A stretch of 64,000 nucleotides of DNA from Pantanalinema rosaneae (lineage in GTDB: Bacteria > Cyanobacteriota > Cyanobacteriia > Leptolyngbyales > Leptolyngbyaceae). The DNA is taken from the NCBI RefSeq assembly GCF_050753385.1, contig NZ_JBLZFZ010000004.1, positions 62,001-126,000 of the forward strand. The letters are read 5' to 3'. Below are positions 28,079 to 37,526 of the stretch, one piece after another. A program made the position numbers and the translations under genes. Each line of letters begins with the position of its first letter. Position 1 is the stretch's first letter. The notes under the pieces were generated by a model, which saw only the letters and a program-made list of their open reading frames with translations, was not told the DNA's origin and did no database searches.

Positions 28079-30267
28079 GACGAATGGGCGAGACTGTAAT
28101 AGCTCTGAGCTAAGGCTGAGGTCTGAGGGGCATCGTTAGCAATCACGCCCAATACAGGGGTCGCCAAAAACTTCAGTTCTTCTAACGCGGCTAACACCGA
28201 TGCCCGATTGGTTTTGCCTAATCGGACTACTAAGGCTAAGCTATCGCACTGCGCGGCTACTAACCCACTATCCGCCAGCCCTAGTAGTGGTGGCGTATCG
28301 ACAATCACCAGATCAAACAGGTTGTGCAGCTTTTGGAATACTCGTTCAACCTGCTCAGGCGTAAACATCTCGACGGGATCGATCGGGGGTTGCCCAGAGG
28401 TTAAAACAGTCAGGTTCTCGCAAAAGCGCAGGGATTGGGTAACGGCATGGACATCTTGCCCACCCAGCAGCAAATCACTCAATCCCTGTTGATTGGGTAA
28501 GTTTAACCGTCGATGAATTTGTGGACGACGCAGATCCGCATCCACCAGTAACACTCGTTGCCCCATCGCCGCTGTCGTCATGGCTAGATAGAGCGCGATC
28601 GTGGATTTACCATTGCCTACTTCGGGAGAGGTGATGGTCAGGGAACGAAGGGGAGTGTGGGTTTGCTTCAGCAAGCGCAGATTTTTAGACAGCGATCGAA
28701 AGGCTTCGGTGACGGGAACGGAAACAGCTTTAGAGGGAGAGTAATCATGGGGGATGACTCCCAGTAAAGGCAAGCGGGTCGATCGTTTCACCTCATCTGC
28801 GGTATGCAGCATATCTTGAGTAATTTCGACTAAGAAGCCGACACCGACACCCAGTAATACCGCTAATACAACAATCAATGCCAAAAACCGCACTTTACTG
28901 ATGCTGTTGATCGGCAGAGGTTGCCCCAATTCATCTACTTCGAGTCGAGGTGGAATGGTGAGTTCCCAGGGGATTTCCTGTTGAGCCGCATCAATTTGCA
29001 GGGCTTCCTGCCGGGTGGCAAATTTGTTCAAGCTTTCAGTGGCTAACATTAACTCCCGTTGCAAATCGGCGTACTGCCGCGCGATCGCCGGTAGTTGCTG
29101 AATCTTTTGATTGGTTTCCGCCTGTGCCTGATCAATGGCTTGGCGGCGAGCATTGGCGATGGCGATCGCATCATTTGCCTTGCTGACGACCCGACTCGCC
29201 TCTTGATTCAACAGGGTTTGCAGATTTTGCCGCTTTTCTAACAATGCCTGCATCGCCGGACTATTGGGCTGGAATCGCGCCGCATCTATGGCAATTTGTG
29301 CCTCAACTTGCTGATATTGACTGAGTAAGGCTTGATAATAGGGAGTTTCGCCCAAAACGGACTGGGGACTAGCATTTTGAAGTTGTTGGGCTAAGGTGTT
29401 GCGTTTGGCTTCGGCTTCCGCAATTAAAGTTTGATTATCCGCCTCAACTTGATCTAATCGTCCGGTTGCGGCGGTCAACTGCTGACCTTGCATGATCGGA
29501 TCTACAATCGTATATTGCTGCCTCAGGGCTTGAATTTGCCGTTGTAGCAGATCCACTCGCTGACGCAAGGGCGGCAATTGGCTATCAATGAATTGGATCC
29601 CACGTCGGATGGTCGATTGTCTTTCTTTCAAACTGTAATTCAAAAAGGCTTGGGACAGGCGATCGAGGATAAATTTGATTTTTTCGGGGTCAATGTCCTG
29701 GTAGCTAACATTAATCAGTTTTGTGCTCTGTTCTCGTTTGTCTGAAGTCAGTGTAGTAATCCGGGCAATCTTTAAGTTCTGAGTTAATGTTTCATAAGTG
29801 ATATCAGGATAGCGTTGGCGCACCTGCTTAACCACTGGCTCCAACAACTTGGGACCTTGCAAAATTCGGATTTGCGACTCGTAATCCAGGCTGGACTGAT
29901 TAACATTGATGCGTTGGGCATCCGGTTCATCTGCCCCCTGAGCTCGGGTAGAGGAACGCGCCAATTGTTCCTCTGCGGTAATCGGTTCGACCAGGAGTTG
30001 AAACTTTCCAGCATATTGTGAGGGAGCTGATTCTGTCAGCAGCATGAGGCTCCCTCCCGCTAGTGCTGTGGTTCCTACAGTCACTAGAGTGATCAAGAGC
30101 GCCCGCCGACGGATTACGGCAGCCAGCCAACCTAAATCCCACTTTTCTTCCTCTGCGTCTGGGGATGCAGGCGGTTGGACTGAAGGGTAGGGCAATTTGC
30201 CATTCGTTTCAGCAAGGATGGGTAAAGAATCTGGCTGTCTATCCATCTCGGTTTTGCATCCAATCAA
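28075..30267 (-). CDS. Wzc/GumC-type polysaccharide co-polymerase with BY-kinase domain
   Basis: A 730-residue inner-membrane protein. Layout: cytosolic N-terminus, transmembrane helix 1 (LLITLVTVGTTALAGGSLML, about 57-76), Wzz domain, long periplasmic coiled coil (about 210-420), helix 2 (LALIVVLAVLLGVGVGFLV, about 465), then a bacterial tyrosine-kinase ATPase. That domain has Walker A around Lys554 (EVGNGKST), Walker A' VLLVDADLRRP and Walker B LVIVDTPP. The C-terminal tail is short and ends QSYYSLAHSS, with only two tyrosines instead of the usual cluster, so autophosphorylation may be limited. It controls chain length and export of exopolysaccharide with the Wza-type protein. Confidence 0.92.
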   Translation of the reverse strand: MIGCKTEMDRQPDSLPILAETNGKLPYPSVQPPASPDAEEEKWDLGWLAAVIRRRALLITLVTVGTTALAGGSLMLLTESAPSQYAGKFQLLVEPITAEEQLARSSTRAQGADEPDAQRINVNQSSLDYESQIRILQGPKLLEPVVKQVRQRYPDITYETLTQNLKIARITTLTSDKREQSTKLINVSYQDIDPEKIKFILDRLSQAFLNYSLKERQSTIRRGIQFIDSQLPPLRQRVDLLQRQIQALRQQYTIVDPIMQGQQLTAATGRLDQVEADNQTLIAEAEAKRNTLAQQLQNASPQSVLGETPYYQALLSQYQQVEAQIAIDAARFQPNSPAMQALLEKRQNLQTLLNQEASRVVSKANDAIAIANARRQAIDQAQAETNQKIQQLPAIARQYADLQRELMLATESLNKFATRQEALQIDAAQQEIPWELTIPPRLEVDELGQPLPINSISKVRFLALIVVLAVLLGVGVGFLVEITQDMLHTADEVKRSTRLPLLGVIPHDYSPSKAVSVPVTEAFRSLSKNLRLLKQTHTPLRSLTITSPEVGNGKSTIALYLAMTTAAMGQRVLLVDADLRRPQIHRRLNLPNQQGLSDLLLGGQDVHAVTQSLRFCENLTVLTSGQPPIDPVEMFTPEQVERVFQKLHNLFDLVIVDTPPLLGLADSGLVAAQCDSLALVVRLGKTNRASVLAALEELKFLATPVLGVIANDAPQTSALAQSYYSLAHSS

Positions 30268-30750
30268 CAGCAGTGGGTAGAGGTTACAGGGTGCTTCACA
30301 TAGTCAATCAGTAGGTGATATCACCCCATCCCGTAAGACACTTTACAAACCAGGTTGGGAGTAACCGGAAATATTCCCCAGCTTCATCGAACGCTAATCA
30401 AATCGATCAATAGCGTTTGTCCTCTCAATCAAATCTAGGGAACTCGTAGCCACTTAGTTTGCCAATTTTAAGCAATTGGGTTGAATCAAGAGGGGTTGGA
30501 GCGGTTGGATGAATAGAAATGAATCAGACGATTGTTCCAGTCATTCTAGTGACACATCACTGCAACAGTAGAACGGCAACTCATCTATATACTGCTACCA
30601 GCATCTACGGATGGTTAACAGTTTTGGGCTAAGCCGAAGATTCAACCATTAGGCTTCTTTCATCTGTTCGTGTTTGAACGTAACCTAAGTAAACTCAGGT
30701 TGCACTATCCGATCAGGCTGCTGGAGCCAGAGCAAACAAAGTTGGATAAG
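30268..30750. other. Intergenic region upstream of the Wzc-like gene
   Basis: No gene seen. A perfect 12-bp palindrome GGTGATATCACC lies at 30314-30325, 47 bp upstream of the Wzc-like start codon, and is a possible operator. The rest is featureless. Confidence 0.45.
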
Positions 30751-30784
30751 AAAACACCCCAACACAACGATCAGGGTGCTTTTT
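30751..30784 (-). terminator. Terminator of the PTPA-CTERM gene
   Basis: Read on the minus strand: AAAAAGCACCC, a 14-base loop, GGGTGTTTTC. The stem is CACCC/GGGTG with A- and T-rich flanks, 53 bp after the stop of the PTPA-CTERM gene. Because the flanks are A- and T-rich on both sides it may work in both directions. Confidence 0.55.
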
Positions 30785-30836
30785 ACGAGAGGTATTCGAG
30801 ATTGCTGAGATTCGTCTTAAACCTAAGGGGTTGGAG

Positions 30837-31579
30837 TTATACCTCCGTCTCTGCCTCCGCAGCCTGTTCTGCTTTCCGTTTCCGCAATACCCCCGCACCT
30901 AATGCAAGGAGACCCGGCAGCAATGCAGGAGTTGGAACTGAAGTCCCAGGAAAGTTGGGTTCGTTTAAGTTAGTACCGTACTGAAAGCGAACATTGCTTA
31001 TGTCAGCAAGGTTAAAATTATTGGGCAGTCCAGCTAAAACAAAATTAGCAACATTATTGACCAGAGGTGCTTGCTGAACAGGATTATTTGCCGAATTGCC
31101 ATATCCGTTAACGATGCCATACTGAAACTGCTGCTGACCACCAATGCCTTGAAAAATGTTTAACCCAGCAGTACCCAAACCATAGCGTTGAGATACCCCA
31201 GGTAAACCTGATGAATTTTGAGCGAAACTCCACTCCTGACCATTACCAGGCGTATTCAGAAGATTAACGTTTGTTGAGGAGGTATTAGGATTGTTTTGTG
31301 TAACTGTTGGAGCGTTAGCTGATGAAAGCGATAAACTTGGGTTTTCTGCAATATCCCAGAAAACTGCGGTTAGAATATCGGCTGGAACATTGGCTCCTGA
31401 TCCTGTGTTAGTTAGTTGCACAAGTAAGTTTGAACCACTAATGTCAAAGCTTACAGATGCAGATAATGCCCCAGAAGACCCTGTGAAAACGCTAGCAGAT
31501 TGAGCAGGGGCTGGTGACAGAGTTCCAGCAATGGTGATTGTACCGACGATAGCGGCACTTTTGAGCAGAGTATTTTCAT
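30837..31579 (-). pseudogene. PTPA-CTERM surface protein gene, frameshifted at codon 3
   Basis: The in-frame body (stop at 30837) ends PTPALLPGL, a hydrophobic helix, then RKRK, the exosortase sorting signal of the PTPA subtype. The open frame continues upstream of the first in-frame ATG (31421) through a clear signal peptide, KSAAIVGTITIAGTLSPAPA followed by QSA, but has no start codon of its own. The only suitable start, ATG 31579-31577 with a GGAA upstream, reads MKI in another phase. ATG is followed by four A residues where five would restore MKNTLLKSAAIVG. One A is therefore missing from a poly-A run. Corrected length is about 247 residues. Real phase variation, decay or a sequencing error are all possible. 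Confidence 0.75.
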
Positions 31580-32137
31580 GATCTGATGTTCCAATCTAAG
31601 GAATACAGTGAATGCATCAAGAGCGCACCTTTGTGATAGCAACAAAGCTATTTAAGAAGTGCTAGTCCCAACTTTGGTGCAATGGTCACAGTGATTCCCC
31701 ACTCCAGAGGAGTTGTAGGGATTGCGTTTGCTACCAAGATCAACCGAGACTTGGTAGAGCCCCCTTATGTCAGACTCTTACTTCCTTTTCCCAGAAGTAA
31801 TATCTGCCTATAATCAGAACTATAGGCTACGTCGAATCACCGATCTACCTAATTCACTGTATCTTTACGACGAGATCAACTTGGTATTTTTACGGTAAAG
31901 CTGTTTATCTCAAGTTAGAAATTGATTTAAGCCATCGTCTAAATTTTTCTACTACAGCAACCAAGAGTTAATTTGAACACAGAACTTGGCGTTGCTAAAC
32001 AGTAGGATGAGTTAACTCAAAGTTATCAGCATTGAGTATCTTTATTTCATCGCTAGAATCGGCAACGCCCAGAACCTGAGCAAACACGGACTAACCAGGA
32101 AAGCTCGATCGAGTCAGGGAACCTTTTAAGCTCTTAC
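31580..32137. other. 558-bp intergenic region
   Basis: Lies between the PTPA-CTERM gene start and the end of the next minus-strand gene. It should contain the PTPA-CTERM promoter. I see no RNA gene, repeat or credible ORF. Confidence 0.4.
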
Positions 32138-32512
32138 CTACGATCGAGTCATGAATGCTTCCTGGCTGTTGCGACGTTGGGGACGCTTGCGCTCAACCCG
32201 CCGGGTTCCACCAGCCATTTTATACTCATCACTGTTTTTGCCATATTTGCTCGCCACACCGATCAACATTCGTTCCGTCCACTCTGCCATGACCTCTTCA
32301 GCATCTTCCATAGCCGTGTAAGTTTGATCGACGGCGGATAACGAGGTGTTGTAGGATTCCAGCTTCTGGCGAGCATCCTCAATGATTTGAGTAAAGGCAG
32401 CAATCGTTAGGCCATTGCCTAGATCTAGAGCCGGGCTAATCGATTTCAAGGATGCCAAACGAGTTTGGGCTTTCTCTAATCCAGCCGATGAATGCTTTTT
32501 ACGTCGGGACAT
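32138..32512 (-). CDS. Hypothetical helical, basic-tailed protein
   Basis: A 124-residue protein starting MSRRKKHSSAGLEKAQ. AGGAAGGA lies about nine bases upstream of this ATG, which decides the start over a TTG seven codons earlier that overlaps the ribosome-binding site. The middle is helical (FTQIIEDARQKLESYNTSL). The C-terminus has the conserved-looking YGKNSDEYKMAGGTRR followed by a very basic stretch ERKRPQRR. The family is one of unknown function, as far as I can tell. Basic ends suggest nucleic-acid or membrane-surface contact. It is next to a repeat/IS-rich interval. Confidence 0.65.
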   Translation of the reverse strand: MSRRKKHSSAGLEKAQTRLASLKSISPALDLGNGLTIAAFTQIIEDARQKLESYNTSLSAVDQTYTAMEDAEEVMAEWTERMLIGVASKYGKNSDEYKMAGGTRRVERKRPQRRNSQEAFMTRS

Positions 32513-32786
32513 AGGGTTAAATTCCTTCCTCAAAAGGGTAATATCGGGTTCACCCTAACGCGCTGGAAGTAGGAACTGTAACCGTAATTTTTAGGAAAGC
32601 AAATTCATTGGCTCCGAATGATTAGCCATTTATCCGTAGGTTTGCCGAATTAAGATTCTGAATGCCTATCCCGCTGAACGTTTAGGATATTCTTACGCCT
32701 AAAGCACCGATCGCAGCAAGAGGAAATTGGAATCGGATCAGCGCGATCAAATTTAGCTGACTCGCAATCAAAATCTGAGAATTAAC

Positions 32787-32905
32787 AGATAATTAATGAT
32801 TAAGCAAAATCAGAAACCACTTAAACAAAAATTATCTATCAACATTCAAAGATAATTAACGTTTAAGCAAAATCAGAAACCGCTTAAACAAAAATTATCT
32901 ATCAA
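32787..32905. repeat. Two tandem 56-bp palindromic repeats
   Basis: Copies at 32787-32842 and 32850-32905 are about 93% identical and are separated by seven bases (CATTCAA). Each begins AGATAATTAA and ends AAAATTATCT, so each unit is itself an inverted repeat. In the second copy the inner arms GTTTAAGC and GCTTAAAC are perfectly complementary. The changes between copies are mainly in the inner arms. No gene overlaps them. Confidence 0.85.
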
Positions 32906-32914
32906 AAAGCGTGA

Positions 32915-32961
32915 TCAGATTCATCATTAGGGAAATTAAGTTTCCCTAATGATGAATCTGA
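32915..32961. repeat. Perfect 21-bp-arm hairpin
   Basis: Arms at 32915-32935 and 32941-32961 are exactly complementary over 21 bases, around the five-base loop TTAAG. It begins 10 bp after the tandem repeats and ends 55 bp before the IS5 element. No T tract follows. It could be the end of a lost mobile element or a strong transcription stop. Confidence 0.85.
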
Positions 32962-33016
32962 ACTTGAAGCAGGAACTATGCTCAAGTTACCTAATTGCTC
33001 TTGAGCCACTACTATA

Positions 33017-34276
33017 GGGAACCTCGATTAATTGAGGTTTTACAAATTTCAAGTCTCATTCCAGTCTCAAAGTCGATTATCAGTCCTCTATGCCGTCAAA
33101 TCTGCTGTGGATTCTCCGCTCCACTTGCTGCCATGCCGGATGTTGGATAGATCTATCCGTCAGCTTCAACCGGGCGTGTTTGCCAGAAGACCAAACGCAG
33201 GAAGTTGTAAGTCAAATTCTTCAACCCTAACTGCACCTTAGCCCGCTCCAGTCCAATCGAGCGTACCAGTTTGCCACCCATTTGCATCACCCAAGCCCCA
33301 AAGACATGCTCGACCTTGGCCCGGGTTTGAGAGCGCTCTCGGTTGGCGGCTTTTTGTTCCTCGCTTAAGGGGCGATTGCGATAGGCGCGTTCATGGATGT
33401 GACTGATGAAGGTTAAGACCACGAGCAACCCTTCGAGGGCGACGGAACGATAGGCACTGTCCGCCCACACCTCATCGCCTTCATTGTCAGCATCGAGCAC
33501 TGCCGTGAAGGCTTGACTATCGTGCACGGCGGCATCGGTCACGGCATAGCGACGAATAAAGCCATGGTTGGCATCAATACTCAGGTGATCCTTATAGCCG
33601 AAGTAACTCTTGCCGTTTTTCTTCGTCCAGGTCGCATCGCCATCTTTTTGTGCCCCCTGATGCGGATTCTCTTGCCATTGGGGTGGCCTTTTTCCAGCCT
33701 CCAGATGGGCTTTTTCATCCTGGTCAAAGTGCTGTTTTGGCACCGGGATCAAGGTCGCATCAATAATTTGCCCCCCTTGGGCTTGATAGCCTTGCGCGCT
33801 TAAGTATTCTCCAAAGGACTCAAACAACGGCTCTACTAATTGATGCGCTTGCAACTGCTGACGAAATAACCACACTGTGGTCGCATCCGGCACCGAATCT
33901 TCAATTCCTAACCCCAAAAATCGCATGAACGAGAGTCGGTCTTTGACTTGATATTCCAACGCTTCGTCACTGATGTTGTACAACTGCTGTAACACTAACA
34001 GCTTAAACATCAAAATCACATCCATAGGCTTGCGTCCAGCGTTGCTTTTGCGCGGTTTGTCATGGATCACGGCAAGTTGTGCCCGAAACGATTCCCACGG
34101 AATTAACCGGTCTAAATCTTCTAAAGTGCTTTTCTTGGCGGCTAATTCTTGCTGGCGCTGTTCTAAATCCCAGAACCCTTGTTGTCCCATTGCTGTCCTT
34201 GGATGGCCTGACTGCTGCTATCTTATCTCTCTGATCTCAGAATGAGACATCCTTTTTTCGATTTTTCGAGGTGCCC
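33017..34276 (-). mobile_element. Complete IS5-family insertion sequence
   Basis: About 1260 bp, bounded by terminal inverted repeats GGGAACCTCGA (33017-33027) and its near match TCGAGGTGCCC (34266-34276), one mismatch. Both ends are flanked by TATA, which can be read as a 4-bp target duplication or as part of a longer repeat because TATA is self-complementary. It contains one intact transposase gene. Confidence 0.85.
33153..34190 (-). CDS. IS5-family DDE transposase
   Basis: A 345-residue transposase. The N-terminal domain (DUF772-like) contains GRKPMDVILMFKLLVLQQLY and DRLSFMRFLGL. The DDE catalytic residues are Asp144 (IIDATLIP), Asp244 (WADSAYR) and Glu294 (KVEHVFG). The insertion GKSYFGYKDHLSID between them is typical of the IS5 group. 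It appears full length and intact, so the element may be mobile. It starts MGQQGFWDLEQRQ. It is the only gene in the element. Confidence 0.95.
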   Translation of the reverse strand: MGQQGFWDLEQRQQELAAKKSTLEDLDRLIPWESFRAQLAVIHDKPRKSNAGRKPMDVILMFKLLVLQQLYNISDEALEYQVKDRLSFMRFLGLGIEDSVPDATTVWLFRQQLQAHQLVEPLFESFGEYLSAQGYQAQGGQIIDATLIPVPKQHFDQDEKAHLEAGKRPPQWQENPHQGAQKDGDATWTKKNGKSYFGYKDHLSIDANHGFIRRYAVTDAAVHDSQAFTAVLDADNEGDEVWADSAYRSVALEGLLVVLTFISHIHERAYRNRPLSEEQKAANRERSQTRAKVEHVFGAWVMQMGGKLVRSIGLERAKVQLGLKNLTYNFLRLVFWQTRPVEADG

Positions 34277-34308
34277 TATATTTATAAGTTCAGTTGGGTA
34301 GTGCCCTT

Positions 34309-34920
34309 CTAAGTACGGGACAAAAGTTGTAGAGATTGCAAAAAGTCGGACCCATTAGACGCAGATGGATTGAGCACCAAATGGCGCAAATAATCGAATC
34401 CTAAGCGAAACAAACTTTTGGCACGACGACCGTGTTTTTTCATCTCAATCGGCTGCCATTGATGCAACCATACGCCTGTTTTCATGGCCCAACATAAAGC
34501 TAAGGTCAACAAGGCGAACAACTTGCTCAACCGCTCGGCATCGGTGAAGTGAGTGGATTCCAGACAGAAACCCCGCGTTTTGAAAATGCCAAACAAGGTT
34601 TCAATCGACCAACGTTTGGCGTAATCTTGAACCAAATTCTGGGTGTGGACGGGCGCAATGACCACGAGTAACTCCCCATCCTCAAGTCGCAGGGCTTCCA
34701 CAGCAACCGGATAACCCCAGACCCGGCAAGTGCCAGTGAGTCTTTGAGATTGACCGACTTGCAGATGGGCAAAGACGACCCGCGCCGCCAGGACCTTGCC
34801 ATCGTGCTCAATCTGGTCGGTGTCCCGAATCCGTAAGCGAAAGGCTAAAGCCGGTTCGAGCAGGAGATAGCGCACCCAGGCTTGGCCAACGAACTCGCGA
34901 TCCGCACACAAGCAGTTCAC
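34309..34920 (-). pseudogene. IS4-family transposase, 3' fragment
   Basis: A 203-residue C-terminal piece of an IS4-family DDE transposase. It keeps the second Asp in CADREF and the Y-R-E-K signature (YAKRWSIETLFGIFKTRG: Tyr, Arg, Glu and Lys in the right spacing), but the N-terminal half with the first Asp is absent. The frame is closed by a TAA about 27 bp before the GTG used here, and unrelated sequence follows. The left end of this fragment (AAGTACGGGACAAAAG) is only 33 bp from the IS5 element. It is a non-functional remnant marking the edge of the glycosyltransferase cluster. Confidence 0.85.
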
Positions 34921-35059
34921 CTGTCTCGTGTCAACTACCTTCAGTTAAATTAAATTAATTTGAAAGATACTCAGAAACTAATCATAATAACGCTCAAATT
35001 GATTTAGCAAAGATGTAAAGAATGAGCAGAAAGCCTTTGGGTAGAGTAAAATCAGAAGC

Positions 35060-36301
35060 TTACAGACTAGTAGAACGTTTAGATTGAAACAGTATATCCT
35101 GATAAATTTTAGAAAAAAGTTTACTCTTTGTTTCCCAAGCAAAATATTCTCGCACTCGCTTTTGCCCTGCTTGCCCCATTTGAGTTTGCAAAGCTGGATT
35201 TGTAGCAAGTTGTACCATTGCCTCTGCTAATCCCTGAATTGCTTGCTCAGGTGTGTGAGCAGCAACTTTGATGCCTGTTTCTTGTGTAACTTGGTAAGCT
35301 GGACCACCTAAGTCGAGACAAATTACTGGCCGTTGGGCTGCCATAGTCTCAGCACACACTTGCCCACCCGAATCGTGAAGGCTGGGATGAACCAGAATAT
35401 GACATTGCTCAATGATGGGTTTCAATTTGTCCCGCGAAATACTCCCCAAGAATTTGACTTGCTTAGAAATTTTTAGTTCCTTGGCTAATTGCTCAAGTCG
35501 CTGTCGTTCTGAACCATTGCCAATTATCCAGTACTCAGCATTCTCAATTCCTGCGGTAGCGAACGCCCGCAACCCTAAATGAATGCCTTTCCAATGTATT
35601 AAGCGACCAATACTCATAAACCTAACTATATGTTCAGAAATAATATGGCATTGCGCAAAGTAGGTAATTTCGTCAACTGATAGAGCTAGTTGAGAAACAA
35701 GTTGGAGCCGTTTGACCTGTAAAAGCCGTAACCGTTCGGCTGTCTCTTTCGTGGTTGCCAGAGCTAAAACGCTGCGTCGAGCAGTAAGCCGAGTAAATGG
35801 GTCATATTCGCCTAGCCGTTGTGCAATCAGGCGTAAGGCTTCATAAAGTTTGCCACGGAAACTAAAGTCTTTCCAGAATGCTATTGGAGCGGCTTCTCCA
35901 CCTCCAACCGGTCCCCAAATAAAGGGCACAGGCAGTAGAGCAAGAAAACTGGGAGACCAATATTTGACATAAGTAGAATGCTGAATAATGTCAAAATTAA
36001 CCTTTTGATGTAGAGTTCGACCTACAAAGTAAGCTTGAATTTGCCAGAGATAATAGTGGATCTGGACAGATCCTTGCGTGTTCTTCCAATCTTCACTCCA
36101 TCCTAAAGGTTCAAAGTAAATGAAGTGCAAGTTTGGGACAGGATGACAAGCTAATTCAGTTTTGATCGCTGCACGAGAGAATGTTCGAGTTAACACCCAA
36201 ACTTCGTGATATTGAGCGATCGCAAGAGCCATATTCCACCCAACCCCTTCCTCCGAACCTAATTCGGGCTCACAAGCATAGGCAGATAACAGGACTTTCA
36301 T
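35060..36301 (-). CDS. Family 4 glycosyltransferase
   Basis: A 413-residue GT-B glycosyltransferase. The N-terminus MKVLLSAYACEPELGSEEG is typical of a GT4 subgroup, and GPVGGGEAAP follows in the acceptor domain. In the donor domain MSIGRLIHWKGIHLGLRAF and LVHPSLHDSGGQVCAE contain the nucleotide-sugar contacts and the conserved Glu. It retains configuration and transfers a sugar from a nucleotide donor to the growing repeat unit on the cytosolic face. The frame could extend 18 codons upstream, but the family start is the ATG at 36301. It is the last gene of the minus-strand glycosyltransferase run. Confidence 0.88.
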   Translation of the reverse strand: MKVLLSAYACEPELGSEEGVGWNMALAIAQYHEVWVLTRTFSRAAIKTELACHPVPNLHFIYFEPLGWSEDWKNTQGSVQIHYYLWQIQAYFVGRTLHQKVNFDIIQHSTYVKYWSPSFLALLPVPFIWGPVGGGEAAPIAFWKDFSFRGKLYEALRLIAQRLGEYDPFTRLTARRSVLALATTKETAERLRLLQVKRLQLVSQLALSVDEITYFAQCHIISEHIVRFMSIGRLIHWKGIHLGLRAFATAGIENAEYWIIGNGSERQRLEQLAKELKISKQVKFLGSISRDKLKPIIEQCHILVHPSLHDSGGQVCAETMAAQRPVICLDLGGPAYQVTQETGIKVAAHTPEQAIQGLAEAMVQLATNPALQTQMGQAGQKRVREYFAWETKSKLFSKIYQDILFQSKRSTSL

Positions 36302-36355
36302 AACAGAATTGCTTTCTAAAAGATGTTGTGTATAAAGAAAATGAGCTATTAACAC

Positions 36356-37519
36356 TTATAGGAGCATTATCAGACGGTAATACTCTTCAAGCGCATTCGC
36401 TGCAATTTTTTTCCAACTCAAATTGTTTAAAACGTAATGTCGCCCACAGAATCCCATTGCTTCCCACTCAGAACGCTTCTGGATGAGTTTAAGTAAACCA
36501 CTTTTAATTGATTCTATATCTGGTTGAACCACGACACCACACTTACTAGCTAAAACGTGAGGAGCAATACCAGCACCTTCACTCACCAGTACTGGGCGAC
36601 CGGCTAGCATTGCTTCAAGAGCTGATAAGCTAAAACCCTCAAACCGTGAGGGGACACAGAAGATGTCATAGTTGGCAATGATCTCGATGGGTGAGCTTGT
36701 GTATTCGGGGGGAAATACTTTTACTTTTTGGATAATCCCCAATCTGTCTGCATATGCTTCTAGATACTGTTTCTCATTTCCCCAGTCAGGACCTTGAAGC
36801 GTGAGCTCTACTTCTGTCAGTTCAGCAACCTGAGCAAAAGCATTCAACAGTAAATCGATGCCTTTATGGTAAGTATCCAGACGACTAAAAAAGAAAAGTT
36901 TAACTGGATCCTTAGTAGAGTAGTTCAGTTTCACTTCATTAATAGTATCAACATTTGTGAAACCATTAGGAACTTCAATTATAGAAGTCTGAATGTTCAA
37001 TTGTTGTAACCACTGACTTTGTCGTCTGTCTAGTACCTGAATAGCTTTTGCTTTCTGCAACATTTGCTTCTCCAAAAGATACCAGTAGGGCCATTTAAGA
37101 TGAGCATTCTTTTTAAAGATGGCAGGGTGGTAAACATCATGTGGTGCAACGATATAGGGAATAGAATGTTTTCGCAGGAGTTGAGAAAGAGACGCAAGAC
37201 TACGGTGAAAAATTCCATTCAAGATAAATAAGCTATTCTGACGGTGCTCGACCAAAAAGGGTTCTAAGTCAGGTGACAAGGTAAAAGAGGCTGTTTTGTC
37301 AATCGTATCGGTTTTTCTACTTTTTGGGTTTTTAAAGCAGCGAATAGTATATCCACTTTCAGATTGGAATTCACTGTCCTGAATCCATTCACATAAAATA
37401 GTAACTTTAGCTCCACAAGCCACAATTCCTGCTGCTAAACCATGAACAGCTTTACGAGTACCTTCATGCAAGTCCTCGCCGTAAGGTGGAAAGTGCTTCA
37501 AATAAAAAAAGAGATCCAT
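36356..37519 (-). CDS. Family 4 glycosyltransferase
   Basis: A 387-residue GT-B enzyme. The N-terminal domain starts LFFYLKHFPPYGEDLHEGTR. The donor domain carries LFFFSRLDTYHKGIDLLLNA, then FCVPSRFEGFSLSALEAM with the E-x7-E motif, and PVLVSEGAGI. Donor and linkage cannot be read from the sequence. It is separated from the upstream pyruvyltransferase gene by seven bases, so they are co-transcribed. Confidence 0.88.
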   Translation of the reverse strand: MDLFFYLKHFPPYGEDLHEGTRKAVHGLAAGIVACGAKVTILCEWIQDSEFQSESGYTIRCFKNPKSRKTDTIDKTASFTLSPDLEPFLVEHRQNSLFILNGIFHRSLASLSQLLRKHSIPYIVAPHDVYHPAIFKKNAHLKWPYWYLLEKQMLQKAKAIQVLDRRQSQWLQQLNIQTSIIEVPNGFTNVDTINEVKLNYSTKDPVKLFFFSRLDTYHKGIDLLLNAFAQVAELTEVELTLQGPDWGNEKQYLEAYADRLGIIQKVKVFPPEYTSSPIEIIANYDIFCVPSRFEGFSLSALEAMLAGRPVLVSEGAGIAPHVLASKCGVVVQPDIESIKSGLLKLIQKRSEWEAMGFCGRHYVLNNLSWKKIAANALEEYYRLIMLL

Positions 37520-37526
37520 GATATCC

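Noticed and set aside
30670..30984. 104-codon plus-strand frame opposite the PTPA-CTERM gene
   Set aside because: Antisense shadow of the sorting-signal region and terminator.
32787..32905. CRISPR-like array
   Set aside because: Only two units, spacer of seven bases, unit length 56 and palindromic; no cas genes. A short palindromic repeat fits better.
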